Source: Bidens hawaiensis
Lineage: Eukaryota > Streptophyta > Magnoliopsida > Asterales > Asteraceae
Assembly (NCBI GenBank): GCA_021521415.1
Contig: JAIQDT010000027.1
Span: 4,673,001-4,737,000 of the forward strand
DNA length: 64,000 bases
Reading direction: 5' to 3'
Shown: positions 55,918 to 64,000 of the stretch, in pieces
Position numbering within the stretch: the first letter of the stretch is position 1
How the letters are laid out: each line of letters opens with the position of its first letter
The notes under the pieces: model-generated
What the model was told of the DNA's origin: nothing
Databases searched by the model: none
The model's input: only the letters and a program-made list of their open reading frames with translations
Program-made: the position numbers and the translations under genes

Positions 55918-56480
55918 AAATTTCGTCCTCGAAATTTTACACGCCCACTATCTCCTTCCTAGAGAAAGGTGGGGGGTTTTTCCTTCAGAATTCACCCTCG
56001 CGTTACCAAGTATAATCTGGTCCTCGCTGTGAATTCCACTTAATCTTAATTAATAAAGCTTGGTATGTCCAAACTGTTTAGTTTTCCCGTCCACTATCTC
56101 TACGGAATTAGTTATGATATCAAGCATGTCTTCTATGAGTACCTCTATTACTAGTACTTTCGTTGCCTCATCGCTTAGGCACTTTTCGATCCGTATACAT
56201 GGTAAAACATTATGTATATTACTTAATCCCTGGAGTACTTTAATCGATGAACTACATGACCAATCATGGAGATAGTGTCATGAGGTCCTGTATATTAAGG
56301 AGCTATTTTCGGTTTTGCCAAACCTCATATCACCTCTCTTAGGTGATGCCTTAAAAATACCTTGTCACCTCTTTCCAGCGACAATGGTTTCCTTTGAATG
56401 TTGGCATAAATTCTTTGCCAATCTCGCGCTGCTTTCAGCTTATCTATTATAAATCCGATTGGTTGATTCTCAAATCAATC
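55918..56480 (-). pseudogene. Element J integrase C-terminal remnant
   Basis: Minus-strand translation in shifting frames gives a GDKVFLRHHLREV / RFGKTE segment (about 56290-56400), the C-terminal GPY/F-type module of gypsy integrases. It is followed by a KCLSDEAT segment (about 56150-56180) and a stretch where a chromodomain would be expected. Stops and frameshifts throughout. Chromodomain assignment is tentative. Confidence 0.6.
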
Positions 56481-57082
56481 CAAATATTATGACTTGAGTG
56501 ACGCCCATTTTCGATTTGAGGTAATTGAAAATGGTACTACACGACGAGATACCCTTTCACCATCAGGAGTTTGGGCGAGAATTCATTGTGGTAATCGTCA
56601 TAGATTGGAATGAAATGCGAGGATTGGTTAATCGATCCGCGATTACCCAATTTACCTCATGCCTTTGATATGTCTTGGGAATTTGCGTCCCGAAATCCAT
56701 TGTAACTTATTCCCACTATCATTGGCGAATGTTCTGTCGTTGTGGCATTCCCTAGGGTTTTCGGTATGCAGCCTTATCTCTTGCATAACTTAAATTTTCA
56801 CCAACATACGTAGCCATATCTTTCTCCACACTCGGTTATTGATAAAATCCTTTCAGATATTCATATCATTAATAGTCTAATCCGATCCTGGATGTATGAA
56901 ATATTTCGATCTATGCGCTTCGTCCATGATTAATTCCCGAAGGTTATGGAGGGTCGGGATCCAAACCCGATTTTTGAAGTAGAGAATTTAGTCCACGCGC
57001 TGTTCGAAATTCTCCTCATTGCCATAAGATTCCTTCTTTTCCAATTGTTCCTCTTTCAACGCCTCACGTTGAGCGACTCGAA
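56481..57082 (-). pseudogene. Element J integrase core region, unreadable
   Basis: Position between RNase H and the integrase C-terminus should hold the zinc and DDE core. I could not find a clean HHCC or DDE motif; the region is heavily mutated or partly deleted. Confidence 0.4.
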
Positions 57083-57340
57083 TCATGTTCGAAGGTTCGA
57101 CTGGACTATCATCCCCAGCATTCGCACTCGCAATGGCTTAACCCGATCTTTCTTACTCAAGGCATCGGCTACGACGTTAGCCTTGCCAGGGTGATAACGG
57201 ATGTCACAGTCATAATCGCTTAACAACTCGACCCATCTTCGTTGCCTCATATTCAGTTCCTTCTGATCAAATATGTGCTGCAAACTTTTATGATCAGTGA
57301 AGATGGTGCACTTCGTATCGTAGAGACAATGTCTCCACAT
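57083..57340 (-). pseudogene. Element J RNase H remnant
   Basis: Minus-strand frame with [20 protein letters not shown] and [18 protein letters not shown], characteristic of Ty3/gypsy RNase H. Followed on the minus strand by frame loss. Disconnected from the RT piece by stops. Confidence 0.85.
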
Positions 57341-57619
57341 TTTAAGTGCGTAGATAACCGCTCCCAGTTCTAAGTCGTGAGTAGTGTAATTTTACTCGTG
57401 TACTTTTAACTGTCGGGAAACATAGGCTATAACCTTAATATACTGCGTCAACACGCATCCTAACCCTTTACGCGATGCGTCACAATACGCGACAAAACCA
57501 TTGTCTCCATCGGGGAGACTTAAAATCGGCGCTTGGCACAATTTTAATGGTCTCTATCTTATTTGGATCTTTGTGAAATCTTTGTTGCTTTACAATATGA
57601 CCAAGGGATTATGCCTTCT

Positions 57620-57871
57620 TTATTCAAAATCACATTTTGAAAACTTCGCGTATAGCTCTTCTTGTTTTAACACTCCCACAATTTTCCTTAATCGTCGTTC
57701 GTGCTCTTCTTTACGTTGCGAATATACCAAAATATCATCAATGAATGCTATGACAAATTTGTCAAAGTAAGGTTTACAGACTCGATTCATGAGTTCTATG
57801 AATACTGCCTGCGCATTTTTTAACCCGAACGGCATGAATAAGAATTCATAATGGCCGTGGCGAGTCCGCAA
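57620..57871 (-). pseudogene. Element J reverse transcriptase remnant
   Basis: Minus-strand frame with GHYEFLFMPFGLKNAQAVF, then FIDDILVYSQ holding the catalytic DD, and a HERRLRKIV tail. Typical Ty3/gypsy RT fingers/palm. Upstream and downstream parts are in other frames with stops. Confidence 0.88.
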
Positions 57872-58075
57872 CGCTGTTGCTGCAACGTCCTCCTCTTGGA
57901 TTTTTCATTTGGTGAAAACTATATATAATATCAATTTTCTAAAGATAAATCGCCCTTTGCAGTTGGTTAAACCGATCATCTACTTCGAAGAAGTGAATAC
58001 CTATTCTTGATCGTCACTTTATTCAATTCTCCCTAATCAACACATATCCCAACACTTCCGTCCTTCATTTCCGAA

Positions 58076-58560
58076 TTAAAACTGGTGCACCCCATGGTAA
58101 CTAACTAGGTCGTATAAAATCTTATCCAACAGTTCTTGTAACTGATTGGATAATTCTTGCATCTCAGACGGTGCAAGTCGGTAGGGTGCTTTAGCAACAG
58201 GGCCAACTTGAGACATTAAATCGATTCTGAATTCGACCTGTCGGGTTGGCGGTAATCCAGGAAGTTCTTCTGGGAAAACTTGTGGAAATTTGCGTACCAC
58301 CGGGATATTTTCTATATGTTTTCTTTTAAATACTTTGGCAATCACGTTTGTTAAATACACCACGTCTTCTTGTCGTAAATATTATAACATCTCAGGATGA
58401 GATTTGAGTGGCAACATAATACCGTACACTTTTCTCTGTATTTAATCGCTTCATCGTCCGAAAGAGAGCTTGTAATCATCTTCTTTTCATATTTGATTTC
58501 TGCTTCATGTTGAGTTAGCCAATCCATGCTAACTATTACGTCAAAACTTCTTTGCTTTAC
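58076..58560 (-). pseudogene. Element J protease and protease-RT linker remnant
   Basis: At the right, a VSMDWLTQHEAEIKYEKK-like segment (about 58480-58550) resembles the end of gypsy protease. At 58076-58363 an open frame carries [20 protein letters not shown] and [18 protein letters not shown], the linker that precedes RT. Broken between the two. Confidence 0.78.
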
Positions 58561-58909
58561 TGGTCGTAGGTCAATAAGGAAAGGTTAATCGTTCAGAATA
58601 ATAGGACAATTCCGTACAATTTAGTTAACCATTAGGGATTTACCGTTAGCGATTCTACAGTATAGGTTTCTATAGTTTCACTAATCGGTATCTTTCCAAA
58701 GGGTAGGAGGTTAGCAGGAACTAACTTCTATCGACGACCGTAAAAATATCACTGAAGCCTATTGATTTAAAACTACAACGTACTTAATACCACTTTTGGA
58801 TCATGACGTGCTTTATTTGAATTACTCATAAAAGCACGGCTCCTTGCTTGATCAGAGGTTGATGCTTGTCATGAGGTTCATCTTCCACGACACCTTGGTT
58901 CAACTTTGG

Positions 58910-58951
58910 GCAATCTCTCTTGAAACGTTCCATACTGCCACATTCATAGCA
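58910..58951 (-). pseudogene. Element J gag zinc-knuckle remnant
   Basis: Minus strand reads CYECGSMERFKRDC, a knuckle in which the usual Gly-His pair is Glu-Arg, so the zinc-binding His is lost. Confidence 0.65.
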
Positions 58952-60863
58952 AGTACAACTGTTTGGCATAATTTGATTTCTTCGGATGGATTGTTATTGA
59001 AGTTGTTGGGTTCGGAGTGGTTGTACATGAATGGGTTGGGGTTGTCGGTTCACATGGCTTCAATTGGTTCTACAAATGGGGCATTACGTCCATCTTTACC
59101 ACACCCGTGGCCTACTATCACTCGACATTCTTCTTCCTGCCGATAACCATATTTTCCACAGTTAGGGAAGGACCCTTCATGTGGTTCATGTTTTCACACC
59201 AGAACTAGTCTTAGTATAATTCTGGGTTGTAGGACATACCTACTTATTCAAAGCCTATCTTGCACTATACCTTTATCAATTCTCTTCTTTATTACTCGAC
59301 GTCTCACCTAACGTCCTTCCAGTCCACTTCCCATAGAGTAAAATATATCAATGCTGGCCTGCGACACAACCCTTTCAAAGGTTGTATATTTTACAGGATT
59401 GACTATACTCTTTATCGATGGAGTTAGTCCCCAATATTGCGCTCACTTCGCTTAGTTTCAGGAGTAATTAGCCATGTTACCAGACATGACAATTCCTTCA
59501 AACGATTAGCGTGTTCCAAGTGATCAGCACACAACATTTTTACCTGTCATAGCTCAGTTTCCAATCTCTGAACTTAATTACTCGAATAAAAGTGTTCTAG
59601 CCCAAGAATTTTAAATTCCGACAATAACATCTAAGTAACAATTTTCTAACTATAATTTTGTAACATCGTGTTCCATCACGATACAACATAATCTACCAAC
59701 ATATATGTAGCATATTTCACTACACAATGTTCTAGACTCATACCAATATCCTTAACCATTTCGATCTTTTCTATCCACTCACTAATCTATTCCTCCCTTT
59801 ACCATCAGTAAACTATTAATAATTTCCTTAACGCAATCAACAGACATATCCTTCATACCGGATCTAATTAATTACGACTACTATTCATGTTTAGTTTATA
59901 ACTAATACTTGTAGTCATAATAGTATTCGGTGGAACATTATCACTTTTAGTAATACCACCAAGAATTGAAATATTCATATTCATGTGATTGCTCGATCTA
60001 CACTCTTGCGATCACATTTGCATCAACACTAGCAGTGATCTATGATACGACATTCGGTATCATCATCTGCCATCTTTGAGCAATCAACTGAATCATATCA
60101 ATCTCCATCATTGGAGTAACTCTTTTTATGTCATTCTGCCGTACTCATCCCGTACGCAGTAATCAATACTAATCTCACCGTATAACTCCTTACCAGCTCA
60201 ATCATGACAGCAGGTACACATACACACCAAATATTATCATACATATTACACATATCAGTATCTAATATATATGTCCCACAAATATAATAACATATGGACT
60301 TAACCTGACGTCGGTTAACGTTCAAATATGTTTCATAATCCTTATCACCAATCGATGTATAGATCTTTCTCAACAAAGATTAATGTTTAACAGGCTTGAT
60401 TTCAATATCCTTCTGCATGTCAGCATAACCGATACATGCTCACCGTGAGCACCAAACGATTACATACCACGGAGTTATAATGTCCGTGTTTATTCGTATA
60501 TCCGGCATACACAGTATACCTCCTACGAACGAACAACCAACTATGCTATAATGATTCCAACACTTCTTTGTGTATAGGTAATCATTCTATTCGAGCATAC
60601 ATGGGTGTAGACATCTAACGGATGCAAGGATAACATGGGGAGTTGCAAGGTTCAAGGTAATTGCGCAACATGGGTTGCCTTCAAATATTATTAATTACTA
60701 TTATGGGAAGCTCTACACTTGCTCAGTCGATGTCCTCAGGCGTTCTAGGTTTGCTAAAATTGGTAATTCTCGATCTGAAGTTGGTCTGTCTCATATGTTT
60801 TTGAGTGAGCAATACATATATATATATATTTCTATATATTATTTTATTTTATTTTATTTTATT

Positions 60864-60894
<31 letters not shown>

Positions 60895-61518
60895 CTCCTT
60901 TACCTTAATGGAATAAGAATGGGTTCAGGTACGGATCCGTCTGTACGTGAGGGTCGACGGTTCGGGTGAACATCTGGGGTTATTAGGATATACGGTACCG
61001 GTGTTGGTAGGGTAAGGAATTCATCAATTTTGGTTGGGAGTGACGGTTACTAGATATTTCTGGTTAATGTCAAACGGGAGATCTAACTTGGTACTATCAT
61101 AATTATGACCCGATAAGTCCGACCCATCATCAACCGATGCTCTTAGAAATTTCGGCATCCTCGGTACTTTTATTATTTCATCCCCCGGTTCCTTATCCGG
61201 GTCCCATTTCTCAATACATGTACCCACAAGATATGCACGTATATATATATATACACATTAGCACACATAAATAATATTATATACTTTACACATATGTTGC
61301 CATTTTTACCTATTATTGTACCCCGCGACTTCCCCTGAATTCCCTCGTGCGGACAAGTCTGTTGTTATGTTCCGGACCATAATAACTCACTTGTCCATCC
61401 ATGTTCATCCAGATCTCGTCACAATAAATTATTAGTTGATATTCAGATCCTATAACACTTGAGCTACTGGTTATATTTTAGGTATCTTTTAAAGACATCC
61501 TAATTCTTTATAACCAAT
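58952..61518 (-). other. Element J gag and leader region, no readable gene
   Basis: Expected to hold gag and the 5' leader. No sustained frame resembles gag. One 67-codon minus-strand frame (61024-61227) is unrecognised. An AT microsatellite lies at 60817-60896. Confidence 0.5.
60817..60896. repeat. AT-rich microsatellite (TA, TTTTA, TTTA units)
   Basis: TATATATATA, then five-base TTTTA-type units and then four-base TTTA units in succession, about 80 bases. Confidence 0.92.
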
Positions 61519-61531
61519 GGCTCTGATACCA
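61519..61531 (-). other. Primer binding site of element J
   Basis: Minus strand TGGTATCAGAGCC, five bases from the 5' LTR, complementary to initiator methionine tRNA. Confidence 0.88.
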
Positions 61532-61536
61532 AGTTC

Positions 61537-64000
61537 TGTAACACCCCGCAACCGCAGCGGAAACGTAAGCGGGATGCAACAGACACCTCTGATATCAACC
61601 ACATTGTTTATAAAGAAAACTGAATGCATTAATATACTTCAAATTACATTATCTTGTATTTCATTACCGTCTAGGTGATACACACATCTTACAATACGAT
61701 ACATAATACTATTTATTATAATGTATCTTAACATCCAGCACGCAAATCTTACACACATCAAGCACTTAGCACGTAATCAATCACTTCATCTTAGTTGTAC
61801 CTGAAAAGCATGTGAGAAAACGGGTCAACTACGAATAGTTGGTGAGTTTCACAATTCGAGTAAACCATGATATATCAATATCAAAATATAATATTATCGA
61901 TGTAATTATGCTGAGCCCACAAGTGAAACCTCTGTTAACCCAGAACACTTCCAATAACCTCTGGGGACACTGTTAACCCAGAACACTTCCAATAACCTCT
62001 GGGGACACTGTTAACCAAGAACACTTCCAATGACATCTGGGGACACTGTTAACCCAGAACACTTCCAATGACATCTGGGGACACTGTTAACCCAGAACAC
62101 TGTTGCGGGACCTTACAATGTTAACAACTCAGACAATTACCATCTTAGTACATTTCCGTACGATTCTCGTACAATAAACAATATATATAAATCCACGCAA
62201 ATCCATGCGTTCAGTAAAATCCACGCAAATCCATGCGTTCAGTATGTACTTAAATATTTCAGTAGTAACATGCTTCCGCCCCGGGAAAACAGTTGAAACA
62301 ATTCAGAAAAAGGGGCTCGTGAAACTCACCTTAGCACATGCAAGCAGGTACAACAATCATTATCAATTAACACGTCCAATCTGTAATATGATCCCTACGA
62401 TCGTTATTATACAATTATTATTTATATAATCTTTAACCTTATCAATCGGTACATCTGGGGGCACTGTTAACCCAGCACTGTACCTGTTCTGGGGGCAAGG
62501 TTAACCCAGAAACACTTCTCCGGACTCAGATTGTGATGTCGTTTAGAGTTCCATGATCACAACTACTATTAGTTGTTTTTTCTCGTTTTGCGTGCCTAGC
62601 ACGGTTATCCGTTTTTATGTTTCAAAATGAGTTTGGTCACACACGACCTGAAAATAGTCGTTGACTGATAATTTAATTAAAGATGTGAAATTATAGCTCG
62701 GTTTAGACGTCCCGATTGGCCGCGGGACCCATTTCCGTCTTTGGCGTACCAGAAACTGTTAAAATAGGTTAAAATTACTCAAATCATCCGAATTATTTTC
62801 GGATGATTTATTTTTACTTGTCTAACCCATTTATATGAAAATAGCTCATTTTTAGGGTTTTTTTATACACCAGTCAGCTCGCTTAAGCGAACTTCACCGG
62901 TTTACGCGTTTTAACTTTAAAAGTTTGATAATTAGCACGATTAATTATCCGTTTACTCTCGGATCTTGAAATTTTGTACAAATCACTTTTTAACAGTGGG
63001 GAATTTTATAAAAATATTTCCAGAATTAATTTCTATATTTAAAATTTATTTATCTATTTTTAAACACCATTTAAACACTAAATATGTCGTAAATACCAAA
63101 CGATCTTAGAAAAATCCCAAATTTTTCCTGGATGTCCCCTGCCATCCACATAGTCCCCTGTAATTTTTCCAGAACCAAAATCTTCTTTTACATGCCCTTT
63201 TTACTAAAACCGAGCTAGAAATCCCTAGAACTCGTTTAACCGAAAAGCCTACTTAGACTTCTCCAACGGACCTCAAATTTTGTGTGTGACTTATACATGA
63301 TATGAAAAGCTTATCTGCAATTTTCCAGAAATTTTCATGATATTTAACTATTTTTCACCATTTTTGGCCAAAACCGAGCATTAAATTCATCAAATATTCA
63401 TCCTTTATCCAAAAATTACCAAACATTCACAGAACTCATATTTTAATGTGTTTAACACCTCTGTAAAATTTCATGACCTAACTCTAAACGACCAACAATC
63501 TGTCAAAAAACACATACACCGACATAAACCGAATATACCTTTCGTTTTCCGCACTACAAGCTACAAACTCGTCTTTCCGCCTTATCTACCACTAAACACA
63601 GAGCCTACAAACAACATACCACAATACCAAGCAAGTTACACTCACGATCAAGCCATTTCTTTCATGGTTTCGGTTATGATTCAAAAACAAAGATTTAAAC
63701 CGTAAAAATTCGTTCTTGGTTCGTTTAACCCCTTTCTTGGACCAAGATCCCTTGTATAACCCGTATACATCACTTGATCATGCAAGAATCGGTTTTCATC
63801 TTTGAAACCTCATTTTCTTGCAAATAAACTCAAGAAACGAAGATGGAAATGTGATTAACTCGCTTATTTACCTTGTTTTCTTGCTAAAAACTCTCGGTTT
63901 TGGATCATGATCTTGAGAGGATTGGAGATTGTTGGATGAGTTTGTGTGAAAAAGAAAATGAAGTGGGTTTGTGGGGGTGGAGGTCCGATCGGTCTCTTGG
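61537..64000 (-). repeat. 5' LTR of element J, cut by window end
   Basis: Begins TGTAACACCCCGC on the plus strand and parallels 52871 onward for all 2464 visible bases. It holds four 38-bp tandem units (61934-62085). Confidence 0.9.

Larger units (their letters stand above)
52871..64000 (-). mobile_element. Element J: Ty3/gypsy chromovirus-type element, minus orientation, right end outside window
   Basis: 3' LTR at left (52871-55901), internal DNA 55902-61536, 5' LTR from 61537 past the window end. The minus-strand PPT (CTTAACGGGGGGAGAA, 55902-55917) abuts the left LTR and the PBS (61519-61531) lies near the right LTR. Coding remnants in gypsy order on the minus strand: zinc knuckle, protease, RT, RNase H, integrase C-terminus. 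Pol is full of stops although the LTRs are nearly identical. The left flank before the LTR is GCTGA; its partner is off-window. Confidence 0.88.

Noticed and set aside
1..64000. tRNA, rRNA or host protein-coding genes.
   Set aside because: Everything readable belongs to retroelements or to fragment F. tRNA-like strings occur only as primer binding sites.

Overview
This window is entirely repetitive plant DNA, and I found no convincing host gene in it. It is a stack of LTR retrotransposons nested in one another, typical of intergenic DNA in a large-genome flowering plant. A family resemblance I remember between the accessory ('env-like') ORFs here and hypothetical proteins of daisy-family genomes (Asteraceae: Artemisia, Tanacetum, sunflower) makes Asteraceae my best guess. 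That is inference, not proof.

Layout, left to right. (A) 1-5516: a Ty1/copia element whose 5' end lies outside the window, with gag-pol broken by one +1 T. It ends in an 897-bp LTR and appears inserted in the RT of (B), 5517-8105, a copy of the same family. B in turn sits in (C), 8106 to about 17.79 kb, a decayed Sirevirus-like copia element that also carries a solo Ty3/gypsy-type LTR (D, 12847-15524, duplication GTGAT). (E) about 17.8-19.09 kb is a minus-strand copia fragment. (F) is an unrecognised acidic, coiled-coil coding fragment seen on both sides of a large insertion (19.15-19.41 and 51.91-52.87 kb). The insertion is (G), 19410-51902, a Sirevirus-like element with 559-bp LTRs and duplication CCCTT. 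Inside G are a solo LTR (H, 20378-22981, minus, duplication ATAAT) and (I), 28604-43415, a complete Sirevirus-like element of 14,812 bp with 472-bp LTRs that look identical and duplication AACAT. After removing inserts G is 15,067 bp, close to I. (J) 52871 to beyond 64000 is a minus-strand Ty3/gypsy chromovirus-type element with LTRs of about 3 kb that are nearly identical but wrecked coding DNA.

Element I is the centrepiece. Its gag (1021 codons, two zinc knuckles), pol (protease, integrase, RT, RNase H) and a downstream accessory gene are all open. Comparing I, G and C suggests a layout I have not seen described: a pair of covarying hairpins just after pol (duplicated in I); then an internal promoter (short-repeat array plus TATA box), a 5' UTR with a splice donor 133-141 nt downstream, an intron with more of the same repeats, and an acceptor just before the accessory ATG. 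This mirrors the LTR promoter and leader ahead of gag. In I the accessory gene has one further in-phase intron (41098-41290), giving a predicted product of about 958 residues with no visible signal peptide or membrane segment. The same short motif is used in each element's LTR, leader and internal promoter, but the motif differs between families.

Boundaries come from LTR ends, PBS/PPT sites and target-site duplications read directly. Splicing, promoter activity and RNA structure are predictions from sequence. Similarity levels are by eye.
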